Both the position numbers and the translations under genes were made by a program. 64,000 nucleotides of DNA from Crossaster papposus (Eukaryota > Echinodermata > Asteroidea > Velatida > Solasteridae), in the NCBI GenBank assembly GCA_037893245.1, contig JBAIAA010000901.1:124001-188000 (forward strand), written 5' to 3'. The stretch's first letter is position 1. The number at the start of each line of letters is the position of its first letter. This document shows, in pieces, positions 1 through 11,500 of the stretch. The notes beneath the pieces were generated by a model. That model was given only the letters and a program-made list of their open reading frames with translations. It had not been told where the DNA came from and searched no databases.

Positions 1-15
1 TTAGGGGACATATTA

Positions 16-850
16 AATCTATGTTTAAGCAAACTAAGAGAACCTATTACTAACTAAACATATTACAAAACTCTTTTTCGGGGGGGGGGGATATGTTATA
101 AGGGTTGTTATTACAACTGCAATGCAGGAGTGGGCTCGTACGAGAGTGTATTATATTTGAACATAAAAACAGTTTATCAACGCAGTTTCCACTCACCTTA
201 ATTACCTTGTTCGCCTGTAATCATGCAACAATAATGTGTAGTATAGTTCCTTAATTATGTGATGTCAGTAGATGCTTGGTCGTGTTAGGCTTCCAGGCTT
301 ATATTGCGCTAACGATGGGGCGGATCCCAGGGAAAATGGCCGACGACACACAAAGATGAATACACACAGATGTGTGTACTACGATAGCTGATCTATCCGG
401 ACTTTGTTCAGACGGAATTCAAGTGTATGTATAGGGTGGCCGTGTCAGGTTTATGTGACCCTTTTCTGTTTGCTCAACGTATAGGCATACGCGAGTATAC
501 TGCTATTTTGAAGCCCCTCGGGATTACTACAATGTATTGCAGATACCATTCAAAGAATGCCTGTATACTCATGATAAGCCTACAGCATTGTATTTGCTTT
601 GATTCTAAATTCAATGTAATATCCGTGCATTTCGAATATTTCCATTTCAATCTTCTTAATTCTGTTTTGGGCGTTGTCAGATGTCTAGAAACACATCTGA
701 TCATTTTTAAGAACGTTATTGTTTAGTTCCTTATAACTTGTACATCGTTACATTTAATGGAATTAAAGTTGTTGACGAAAATGTGTACAAGGCTAAAAGT
801 TAATAATGCCCTAAATCGTACAGATTCGCCTTGGACGAAGGACGAAGTTT
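16..850. repeat. R1 interspersed repeat, copy 1, left part
   Basis: Positions 16-480 match 40505-40990 at moderate identity over almost the whole length (shared stretches include TTTATCAACGCAG and GCCGTGTCAGGTTTA). Positions 684-715 match 43764-43795, and 779-830 match 53346-53400. This is one member of an old repeat family of unknown class, here called R1. No protein-like reading frame is convincing in it. Its right part resumes at about 3745, after a LINE insertion. A G run lies at 79-90. Confidence 0.7.
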
Positions 851-871
851 GGTCATAAAAGGCAAGAAACT

Positions 872-1770
872 TTGAAAATTCTCAACCTCAATTGTCAAAG
901 CATCAGAGCAAAGACAGCTAGTCTCAAGGCACTCATAGACCAAGAAAACCCAGACGTGATCGTAGGCACCGAATCCTGGTTAAATAAGGACATAGCCACA
1001 GGTGAAATTTGTCCTGCATTCTACCAGGTTTTTAGGAAAGATAGAGAAGGGGATTCTCATGGTGGCGTTTTCATCGCCATAAAGAACTTCTACATTGCTA
1101 CCGAAGAAAAAGACCTTGATGCTAACTGTGAGGTGATTTGGGTCAGTATACACATCAAGGGGCTGAAACCTACATACATCGGGGCATTTTATCGACCCAG
1201 GTCAGGAACATCTGAGAGAACTTGAAGTGTCCTTATCCAAAATTCCAAAGACTGCTTCTACGTGGTTGCTGGGAGATTTTAATCTTCCAGTGGACAAACA
1301 ACACCTTTTGTCCAGGGGGAAGAAATGCAGCATGCAGCAAGGTCATGTTGGATTTGGTCAACGACACTCAGATGGTCGATAAACCCACTAGAGACAGAAA
1401 TATTTTAGACTTGTGTTTTGTCAGCCATCCCTCCTTTGTCGACAGTTGTGAAGTGACATCAGGAATCAGCGACCACGATGCTGTTATTGTTCGAGCCAAA
1501 ATGTCAGCTAAAGCAGTTAGACCTCCAAGGAGGAAAATCTTCCTCTATAAAAAGGCCGAATTCACTGCCGTAGATGAACTCATAACAGCATTTGATGAAC
1601 AGTTGACTGAGGATCATGTGGCATCAACAGACGTAAACACATTGTGGCTAGACTTTAAACAAGTTCTCGTCGGGGCTATGAATCGTCATATTCCTTCAAA
1701 AATGAGTTCAACAAGACATAATCTACCATGGGTCAATTCAACAGTTAGACGAGCAATTAGGAAAAAAACA
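872..1770 (+). pseudogene. LINE endonuclease domain (broken)
   Basis: The start reads LNLNCQSI, the N-terminal motif of LINE AP-like endonucleases. TESWL follows (catalytic Glu region), then after a frameshift near 1205 GDFNLP, and finally SGISDHDAV near 1465-1490, which holds the catalytic Asp-His pair. In an active element this domain nicks target DNA to prime reverse transcription. The middle is readable only by changing frame between about 1200 and 1330. Another frame change near 1770 separates it from the reverse transcriptase. Confidence 0.8.
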
Positions 1771-1774
1771 AAAG

Positions 1775-3614
1775 TTGTACAATCGGGCAAGAAGATCTGG
1801 AACAGCTTCAGCATGGACAGACTTCAAGAAATTACGCCGTTCAATTGACAGACAAATTAGGAAATCTCATCACAAGTACATCCATGATGTGATAGGAGAA
1901 AGCTTGAAGACAGAAAACACAAAGCCCTTCTGGAAGTACATTAAGTCAATGAGCCAGGAAGTTTTTGGAATCGCAACCCTTACAAACATTGGGCGTACAG
2001 TGTCTCTACCAGCCGACAAAGCCGAAGCGTTAAACCACCAGTTCTGCTCGGTCTTCACCGAAGAAAACATTGCTGACTTCCCGTCACTCAACTCAAATCC
2101 AACTCCAAAAATGTCAGCCCTCAACATAACAACAAACGGGGTGCAAAAACTGCTGGAGGAAATCCAAACAAAGAAAGCATCCGGGCCTGACCAGGTATCA
2201 GCTAGAATACAGTCTGTAGACAGTGGAAAACTCCCAGAAGACTGGTTGAATGCCAACATCTTTCCAATTTACAAGAAGGGTGATCGGACAAATCCAGCTA
2301 ATTATCGGCCAATTTTACTTACTTCAATACCATGCAAGCTTCTTGAACATATAATTTACCGGCACATCATGGACCATCTTGATTTCCACAAAGTTCTCAC
2401 AAACCACCAGCATGGATTTCGTCAGGGTCGATCATGCGCTACCCAACTTACTGGGCTAATCGATGATCTAACAAGGACACTTGATAATAAAAGCCAGACA
2501 GACATGATTATATTAGACTTCAGTAAGGCGTTCGATACCGTCCCCCATAAACGTCTCCTGTACAAGCTCAGCCATGTAGGAATCAACAACAGCCTCCTGA
2601 AGTGGATTGAAATCTTCCTAACAACAAGACACCAGCGAGTTTTACTAGAGGGAGAAACATCTGCTGAAACACCAGTGACTTCAGGTGTACCTCAAGGGAC
2701 TGTGTTGGGCCCCCTACTCTTTTTGTTGTACATAAACGACATGCCGAGCGAAGTTTCATCTATGGTTCGCCTCTTCGCAGACGATGCAATAATCTACAGG
2801 GAGATTAAATCGCCAGAGGACAGCTTGTCTTTGCAGAAAGATTTGGATGCTCTCTGTGATAGGGAAAGAACATGGCAGATGTCCTTCAATGCAGCTAAAT
2901 GCCATACCATGCATGTCTCACACAAGATCAAACCATTCATCTCAGAATACAACATGGGCAGCCATACACTAGTGGCAGTTGACCATCACCCATACCTTGG
3001 TGTCGAAATAAGTAGGGATTTAAGCTGGGCAACACACATAAATCAAGTAACTGGGAAAGCTAATAGAACCCTCGGCCTTCTTAAAAGAAATCTTCACGCA
3101 TGCAGTAAACCCGTCAAAGAGAACGCATACAAGTCACTCGTAAGACCCAAACTGGAGTATTGTGGAGCCGTATGGGACCCCTTCAACAACAACAATAAGA
3201 TTAACCTATAGAGAAAGTACAACGGCGAGCAGCCCGCTTCGTATGTAATGATTACAAGCGGAGATCCAGCATTAACAGCATGCTGTCTTCTCTCAAATGG
3301 GACACCCTCGAACTCCGCAGAATCCGACTACGATTGACAACAATCTACAAGTTCACAATATTATACCATCAAACCTGCCGTCAAACCAGAGTAACAACAA
3401 TCATGCAACAAGACAGAACTTCGGTCCTCATATCATCGTCCCGCCAAATTTCAACAAACTGTGCTATCAATATTCACTCTACCCAAGAACTACAAGGGAA
3501 TGGAACCTGCTACCATCCAACATTCGCTCTGCTCCCAATGTCAAGGCTTTCAAAGAGGGAATTGAGCTCCTAGATCTCCCCAGCTTAGTCAATAAGGCCC
3601 ACTTTAAAATTTAG
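1775..3614 (+). pseudogene. LINE reverse transcriptase domain (broken)
   Basis: Reverse transcriptase motifs appear in order: ANYRPI near 2300, HGFRQGRS near 2412, DFSKAFDTVPHKRL near 2517-2560, GVPQGTVLGPLLF near 2685-2720, and the catalytic FADDA near 2776. The C-terminal thumb and tail (LVRPKLEYC near 3140, PRTTREWNLLP near 3483) follow after frame changes near 3212 and 3350. Between KKASGPDQV and LPEDW about 25-30 residues usual in the family are missing, which looks like an in-frame deletion near 2200. The final frame stops at 3614, followed by a short 3' UTR. Confidence 0.85.
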
Positions 3615-3744
3615 TTTACTGCGCCAACCACTCCGACCTTTGCGAGATAACCACTTGTGAGGTGTTTGCACAGTAAACAACCAGAACCAGAACCAGAACC
3701 GGATGTCCAAGAGTATCTGCCTTTTTAATTGATCAATGCCACCT

Positions 3745-4565
3745 AGTAAACCACAATTTAGGCCCGCGTACGCGTTGTCCCGCGTACGCGTTGTCCCGCG
3801 TACGCGTTGTCCCGCGTACGCGTTGTCCCGCGTACGCGTTGTCCCGCGTACGCGTTGTCCCGCGTACGCGTTGTCCCGCGTACGCGTTGTCCCGCGTACG
3901 CGTTGTCCCGCGTACGCGTTGTCCCGCGTACGCGTTGTCCCGCGTACGCGTTGTCCCGCGTACGCGTTGTCCCGCGTACGCGTTGTCCCGCGTACGCGTT
4001 GTCCCGCGTACGCGTTGTCCCGCGTACGCGTTGTCCCGCGTACGCGTTGACCCGCGTACGCGTTGACCCGCGTACGCGTTGACCCGCGTACGCGTTGACC
4101 CGCGTACGCGTATCATTGTATCATGGACAGAAACCGACCACGTATCGACTCGTGGTATTATGACAGGGCGAATCAGAAATGTACCCAATTAAAAATAAAT
4201 ATTAAAAAGTATTGATTTACAGAAGGGTTTAACGGTTACCATATAGTACAACACAAGTAAATGTACATAATTTATCTGGTAAAACGCGCAACATGACACG
4301 TCAACGTTTTGTTTAAAAAATGTTACTGGACTGGGGTTAACCATAGAGCTATGTAGCTCCATGGGTTAATCTTGCATTTTTATTAAAACTGGGTAAAATG
4401 CGACTTTTGTAAAGAAATTAAAATTGTAATTGTTCACCTTGCATTTGTATTTCAAACTTGCTAAAATGTAACTTAAAGCATTTCAAATAAATATTTGAAT
4501 AAATAAATAAATAAATAAATAAATCAATCATTCGGGAAAGGACTATTCAACACAACACAACAAAA
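3745..4565. repeat. R1 repeat, copy 1, right part
   Basis: Positions 4117-4400 match 44246-44480 (TCATGGACAGAAACC, CCAATTAAAAATAAATATTA, and others). Positions 4432-4565 match 55450-55560, including TGCTAAAATGTAACTTAA and an ACACAACACAACAAAA end. It contains the 16-bp minisatellite (3763-4112) and an AAAT microsatellite at about 4497-4525. A run of T lies at about 4588-4605 just beyond. Confidence 0.65.
3763..4112. repeat. 16-bp CpG minisatellite, about 22 units
   Basis: Units of CCCGCGTACGCGTTGT are repeated about 22 times head to tail, almost without variation. The last four units end in GA instead of GT. Each unit holds the 10-bp self-complementary block CGCGTACGCG, which alternates pyrimidine and purine throughout. 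No stop codon occurs in several frames on either strand, so overlapping Arg/Pro/Ala-rich reading frames appear; these are by-products of the repeat and not genes. Confidence 0.97.
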
Positions 4566-4904
4566 TGTCTTTTCAGCCCTTTTCATTTTTTTTTTTTTTT
4601 TTTTTCAAGAAGCAAACCTATCACGACCAATTTGTAAACAACTATTCAACAATAATAAAACTATAAAAATACATTTGTAATATTTTGTTTTGGGAATCAA
4701 ATTCATTTGAGATGAACACTACTGTTTCTATTAACTTTAATTCTCGTTATTTTAATACGATGTACAATAATAGGAGTGGACGATTTGCGAGATTCAAAAT
4801 GGTACAGCGCAACAAGCGATTAAGATTTTTCTTTAATTAAGATCTGCTTCAACTCAAGTTGATAACATAAAACTCACCTACTATTTATTACCTATATATT
4901 TAAG

Positions 4905-5180
4905 AGATATCTTACTTATTTAAAAGTAAATAATGATTCTAGGCATCCAGCAAAATGAGAAAAAACACAAAACAAAAACAAGAAGAGCTACCCGACACCA
5001 GTTGAAAACGAACGCGGTTTGTTTGGCTTCTTTGGGCATCCACGATTGTAAATCTTTTGACAGGTCAGTTAAATAGAATTTTACTATAAAATACCCCCCC
5101 CCCCCCCCCCCCCACCCAAAAAATAATAATTCTGCCATTCCTGATAACTCAAGCAATTTCCAATGTTGTATCCTTCCTAT
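4905..5180. repeat. R2 MITE-like repeat, copy 1 (5' end missing)
   Basis: It shares ATCTTACTTATTTAAAAG and AATGATTCTAGGCATCCAGC with copies at 20165-20415 (minus), 23647-23760, 36640-36925 and 53083-53340. The right end (TGTTGTATCCTTCC near 5163-5177) is an inverted match to the left end of the full copy at 36640. A long C run at about 5094-5114 interrupts it. Confidence 0.65.
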
Positions 5181-5183
5181 ATG

Positions 5184-5450
5184 CCCCAGTCACAATTAAA
5201 GTGGAGACCGGTCGGCATGTGCGAGTTCTAGGCATCGACCGGCGCGTATCGAGGTCGGCGAAAAATCGCGCGATAGGGTGCGATCAGTTTTCGATGAGAA
5301 ACGCCGCACCAGGTTTTAAGTCAAGAGTTAAAAGTAACTCGATGCCCGCCCGATGCCTAAAAGTGATCCGGCAGCCGCAAGGAGTCCCGTGGGGCCCCGG
5401 CCAAAATGCCTAGAAATCCGTCGCAAACTACTCGCAAGCTGATGTGACTA
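5184..5450. repeat. Possible MITE related to the 35030-35717 element
   Basis: It begins CCCCAGTCACAAT, nearly the GGGCCAGTCACAA end of the element at 35030, and finishes GATGTGACT. The interior is rich in CGATC/GATCG words, as in that element. The right end is degenerate and no target duplication is evident, so this is a weak family assignment. No coding potential is convincing. Confidence 0.35.
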
Positions 5451-5502
5451 AGCTATAACCTTTCAATCATATTTTTTTCAGAAATTAAAATGTTTTGTGT
5501 GT

Positions 5503-8500
5503 CTACTTGGATAGGACTCTAAGGACGGGCACCTTTGCTTTTTCTTTTAATGTTTCACCATCGTAGTACTGAATCCAGCGGCTGCCCACGAGTTCCCATC
5601 GACTCTGCCGGCCGAGCTCTCCGATGGCCGCGTCCGTCTGCCTAACCAAATCGGCAAGCTCCATTACACTCTCGGTGAACGTAAACATTATGTAACCTCC
5701 TGTAGTTGACATTCAATAACATGCAACACGGTATCAGCATAGAGCGCAACGCTCTACAGTATCAGGCAAGCAACACAATTTTGTTGTGTTTTTTGTCAAT
5801 TCCCAAAACATAACAAAATTAAGGGAAGGATGGCCAGGGCTTTATTAATTCTCATTTGCCAATGTTCACATTTTTTGGTAATGGTTTACCCGGCTTTGTT
5901 ACGCGGATGAGTTCTTGAAAACAAGCATCAGTCACGTGACCTGGTACGCCATAGGCACCGCACATCACCACAGCGTCGTAATGATCTGGGAAAAACGATA
6001 CAAAGTAAATCTGAATTGTATTTAAAAGCCAAGTTATTTGATGTCACACAGTCTCTTTAATCCTAACCCCCTAGGCTCTCGTACAATAAAGCGTACCAAG
6101 CCTAGACAACTTCAACAACTGCACATGTTAAGTAATTATTATGTTAAGTAAACATTTTAATGAAAATGAATTTAGATCTTAGTGCTGCTTTCGACACGAT
6201 CGATCGTACAATTGTTTTAGACAGTCTTTATTCCAGGATCGGGATAACCGGTATAGCATTGGACTGGTTTAAGTCTTGTTTGACAGGCAGGGGTCAGCGG
6301 GTTCTGTTTCAATGAGCAGTTTCTGAACGGTTTGATGTGAATTGTGGTGTCCCACATGGGTCCTGTCTAGGACCATTACTGTTCAACATACACTCTAAGA
6401 AATAAGGTTCAAATTTGCTCCCTAATTTATACAATAGCAGCACCCCTTAAATAAAGTAAATTATTGCTTGTGATGGTGTTAAAATGGATAGTATATTTTA
6501 GAGATAACCCAAAGAAATTGTTATTTGTTTAAAATTAAATGTGATTTTGATTTGATTTATATGCCAGTTCTCGAGTCTGCACTTGAATGGTTCGGACAGT
6601 CCACAAAGCAGTTCCAGTGGGGATGATGGCCCACAAGCTGATTCTGGTACAGGACCTGCCGTTTGTCCTCCTCCATATGAAGTGCAGAGTCACAGAGATC
6701 ATCAACCGAGGCTACTGAGACCTGTCACATAACAGTCATGAAGACCAGCAATGAAGGTGGGCCCAGGAAATGGGACAAGAAACACTTCTGCTTTTACTGT
6801 GAAGTACCTCAATCTAAGTTGCCCCGTCATCCCCGTCATCCCCGTCATCACAAAGAAGAGAGCGAAGTTGTAGGAAGTAGCCAAGCGGGAATACATGAAA
6901 CTCGGGCACGATGTAGATCAACATGGCTACATCCGAAACAAGATACGGAAATTGGTTCGTCTTGCCATACAACTCCGCAAGAATACACACCAGCCAAATG
7001 CATCACTTGAATTATTTGTGCACCCCCACTACGTGAATGATATCATCAAGGCTGTTCATGATGTAGCTGGCTTCAATGAAGACAAGCAGTTGTATGATGT
7101 TCCGTCTCTAGCTTTAAAGATTGGATATTCCATCAAGAAGTGTGCACTCATACTTAAAGGAAATGCTCTAGAGTCTGGCCAAAAGCAAAAAGCGCAACAC
7201 GCTGAAGAATTTCTGCAGTTGTGCGAACTGGCCTGGCGAGGCCGTGTATCCACCCATGCACACAGAACACTGTACCAAGAAAAGCGCAACAAACCTATAA
7301 TTCTGCTGACAAATGCTGATCTTGTGAAAATGTCGGCGTTCCTCCAGGAAGCTGGCAACAGGGAAGTGGAACTTGTCCAGGATGCTCGGGGCGAACAAAT
7401 CGGACCAGCTTGGAAGAGATTGAATGAAGTCGCACTGTGCCACCTTATTATGTTCAACCACAGAAGGCAGGGGGAGGTATCAAAGATGAAACTAGAAGAC
7501 TTTCAGAAGCACACAACAGCTAGTGTCAACGGGGAATGCCTGCTGACTGATCTTGAACGGCACCTGTGCAAGATGTTCAGAGTTGTCGAAATAGTTGGCA
7601 AGAGGGGTCGAACTGTTCCTGTGCTTCTCAGCAATGAGGCGGTGGCGTGGTTGTGTGCTCTGATTGCAAAGAGAAATGAAGCTGGAGTCGCCCACGACAA
7701 CACCTACTTGTTTGCACGATGTTCTTATAGAGGTACAGGTCATGTAAGAGGATGTGACTGTATAAGAGTGTACGCAGACATGGCGGGCCTTGACAATGCT
7801 GCCAGCATCCGGTCTACAAAACTTCGTAAGCACGTGGCAAGCGCTTCGCAAATTCTTGCCTTGAAGGAACATCAACTCGAAACACTTCATGGGTCATGAT
7901 TTGCGTGTCCATCGTGAATACTACCAGTTGCCAGATACTGTGCAGAGGGTCACTAAACTTTCTCGGCTTTTTCTCAGCTTGGAGGGGGGCAACTTGCCTT
8001 CCCAGCAGGGCAAATCCTTGGATGAACGGCATGTCACTGGTGGTAAGGACACAGTCGTTTTAAATTATTTACTCAACAGCAAAAGAAAGACATTCATGAT
8101 TGCTTTTGTTGAAAAATACTTGATCAGTAATTACTATTCACTAATACATCTTCAACAGCGAAAGAAATGCAAGAAATAACATTTTGTTATCAGTTCACAA
8201 TATATGATAACAAATGGTATATGTATTTTTGTGCATTTCTTTTGCTATTGTCCCTGCATTACAGAACAAGAAAGAGAAAGAATGAAAAATAGACAGGAAG
8301 AAACAGACAACAGAAAATTCACAAGAGTTGAGTCCACTTGCAGAAAATGACCTTAAAATAATGTCTGATTTTACATGCAGGACAACAAACCCACTTGACT
8401 TTACCATTCTAGAAATGCATAATTAGATAGTGTTACTATTACCACCACCTTAGTTGTCTTCCCTCGCCCTCCCCCTCCCCCCCCCCCTTCCCCCCTCCCC

Positions 8501-11500
8501 CCCTCCTCTTGGGGGGGGGGGGGGGGGGGCACATCTTTCCTTTCCTCCGCTCTAGCAGAGATTGACCAACTGTCAGGTAGGCCTATGTGTGTATTAATCT
8601 AACAAAAACTGCTCTTTGTGACTTGCAGAAGGCTTCACTAGTGACGAGGACAGCGATGACAGCAGTGACGATTCCTGTGATGTGCCCAGTGAAAACAGTA
8701 AGTTTAGGCTTTTATGTGTCTGTATTTTAAGTCGAGGCTGTCTCCAAAAAAAAATGTCTGTCTGTCCATTTGTTTGTTCATCTGTCTTTCTGGCTATCGG
8801 GCTGTCTGAAGTAAAAGTGCATATATGTGTCTTATATCGACTTGTTTCCTATGTGAGATTAGGTTCTCGACAGGCTCCAATCAGTGTTCCATCTGGAAGT
8901 CTGGCATCTCTGAACTCGAGACGAGTGAAACGTCGTCCCTGGACTGCCGAGGAGAAGGAAGACGTTACGAAGGGTTTGCAGAAATTCTTTCTGCTGAAGA
9001 AGATTCCTGGCAAACGAGACATCGAAACATCCTGTCCTGTGGCACTGCAGACACGAACCTGGAGGAACATCAAAGACTTTTGTCGGAACAAAATGAAGCT
9101 TCATCAAAGCTAAGCAGTGTGTTTCGTCAGTTCACATACATGTACGGAGTACTCGACTATTTAGAATTTGCAATCGCAATGATGACTTTAGAATGCACAT
9201 CAATATGAAACCAATGGACAGCTAGCATTTTATTGTCGTGTCCTCACTATGATAGGTGTAATTCACACACACTCAAAGTGTTCTTGTATCGTATTACGAT
9301 CGAGGATCAAAACACAAAAGAGAACAAAGGGAACAAAGGATCCTCGAAGGACGGTTTGCTTGTCCGAAATCGGTCCTCGGTCGTTGGGGCAAGCGCTAAG
9401 TAATGGGGTTAGGGTATAGTAAAGGAACAAAGGAAAACACAATATCGATCCTCGGTCGTTATGTGGTTCACGACAGCATGTGTGTGTGGTTTTCTCTTAT
9501 TGACGCACAGGGGTATTTATGATTACCGTTGTGATTGGATAATTAAGTGAAATGATGATGGTATAAGGTCATAAGTAATAATTTCTGGATCAAGAACTAT
9601 CGGCAAACAAAGTGATTCTGGAAATTCCTGGATGATTATAAAGTCAATAAGGCACTGTTGCATACTCTTGGTGGCGAAGACGCTTTCGCACAGCTAGTGT
9701 TTGGTACCAAACCTTCTAAAACCTAGCAAAACCTATAGATGGAGTTTGATAGGCTTGGGCTAGTTAGGGTTAGAACAAAATGCATATTATAGTTGATCGT
9801 TTTCGAATGACATGTATACATTTAATATTATTCAGTTATTGATAAATTTGAGGAAATAATTGTTACTGTCTGGAATTTTCGTCTGGTGCTCGTCTATCGT
9901 GTCACATATGTACTCTTGATAGGACTCAAGTTCCTTGCACTTGTCCAAGGAATCCTGGGACAGGTCCAGAGCGTCAATGCGAGTGTAGCCCAAATTCTTC
10001 AGCTGTCGAAGGCAAAAAAATAAAAAAAATAAAACAAACTCCGTTTTTTCTGAAAAGCGGAATTCAAGACAATCAACCGTCTTAGCTTTTGGATGGCAAA
10101 ATCCTGTTTTTTATCACGAATTTACAGGTTCTATGCTATCACTCGTTTCATTTAATACATGTACTTCATACGCTCGGAGCATCACCTGATTCACTCCAGA
10201 GTTATCGCTGTATTGAACAGTCCTGAATCTCCAATGTTTATATTTTTAGAAAAATGTAGCGCAGATTTCTGACTTTTCTGAGTTGTGGAGTACTTTTTTC
10301 AAACGCTAGTCAAACTACGATCTTCTGTCGCTAGAGTGCCGGTGTCTGGCTGGTTCGAGTTTGATGGTATAGCGGTAAATTTCAAAGTGAACAAAGAAAT
10401 CGGCAAGGCGGGACTTGAACCTGCGACCTCTGGAATACCGGACCGGCACTCTACCAACCGAGCTATCTTGGCCTAAGTTGGCGGTCTCCCAAATTGTCAG
10501 TATCTTTCTTCGAAGGCGCTAGTCAGAATTCATAAACAAAAGAATTCCGTGTAGCCAGGGATCACGTCCGATTCAAGTTAAAGTCCGGCCTTGTCAATTT
10601 CTTTGTTAACTTTGAAATTTGTGCAAATTCACCTAGTCAGTTTCCCTTGTGGTTTATTTGCGTATTATAAGATAACAAGCTGATCCTCATCCAGTAATCT
10701 CCACAATGTCTCCACAAATTACCTCTTTGCCAACCAATCCTGTTCCCGATGCCGCATCAAGGATTCTTGAAGATTTATCATGAATCATCTCAGATGTCAG
10801 GGCTGCAAGATTGCGAGGACCTTGATAGCCATTCGAATTTACGACCTGTAATTCCCAAACAGACACTGTGAAAATTGCGGACGCCTGAATTATAGCTCCA
10901 TGAGAGAGTCGACTATAGGAGCCTGCTGCAATTATTATTTGTCTACAACAAAATACATAGAGACTTCCGCCCCAAACGCCAAAAAAACACATTAAAAACA
11001 CTAACAAATCATTCAATTTATATCAATCTGAAAATGTTATGGAATTATACTTGATCCACCAAGCTTCGTTAAAATCCATTAAGTAGTTTTCCCGTAATCC
11101 TGCTATAAACAGAAAGACAAACTTAACAACGCCCAATAAACACAAACAAAACATAACCTTCTGGGCGGAAACATAATACATCATATATATAATGCACATG
11201 CATCTAGTAATAAAAACTGGTTCTCATGCTTAACTTCCTTGAAAAGTCCTCCAGGACAGGAATCATGAAGCGATGGGCAGGGGACTTTACAGAATATCAC
11301 TCAATAAGCCATTTGCGGGTTAAATTTAAATAACATCTGGTACACTGACTTAAATTATTGCTTAAATTGTTTGGTATGTTTTAACTTTGACTTTTCCTGA
11401 CTAAAGACACTGTTGCTATATCACATGATTCGGGGCAAGCTCCTGCATACTGTATTCTGTAGTTACGTGAGAGATGCTTGGCACCAATAGCAATACATTG

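Larger units (their letters stand above)
855..3705 (+). mobile_element. Non-LTR retrotransposon (CR1/Jockey-type), 5'-truncated, inserted in R1
   Basis: The element reads from an apurinic-type endonuclease domain into a reverse transcriptase and ends in a short CCAGAA-type repeat at about 3680-3702. That layout is typical of CR1-like LINEs. ORF1 is missing, so it is 5'-truncated. The reading frame is broken near 1205, 1770, 3212 and 3350, so this copy is dead. R1 sequence stands on both sides (to about 830, and from about 3745), compared with an unbroken junction at 53390-53440 in R1 copy 3. Confidence 0.85.

Noticed and set aside
3763..4112. Possible CRISPR array
   Set aside because: Units are contiguous 16-mers without spacers, and the context is an animal genome.
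3733..4188. Long Arg/Pro/Ala-rich open frames on both strands
   Set aside because: They are made only of the 16-bp minisatellite, which lacks stops in several frames. Similar frames occur in all registers.
5201..5413. 70-residue basic open frame
   Set aside because: It lies in a MITE-like segment, with no motif and no copy elsewhere in the window.
10402..10473. Functional tRNA gene on the minus strand
   Set aside because: A and B boxes are good, but the acceptor stem needs a bulge and no proper anticodon loop is seen; it sits in an inverted-repeat element.
10687..11016. A 109-residue continuous gene
   Set aside because: Only 10723-10845 shows methyltransferase motifs and has splice sites at both ends; the rest is intron read-through.
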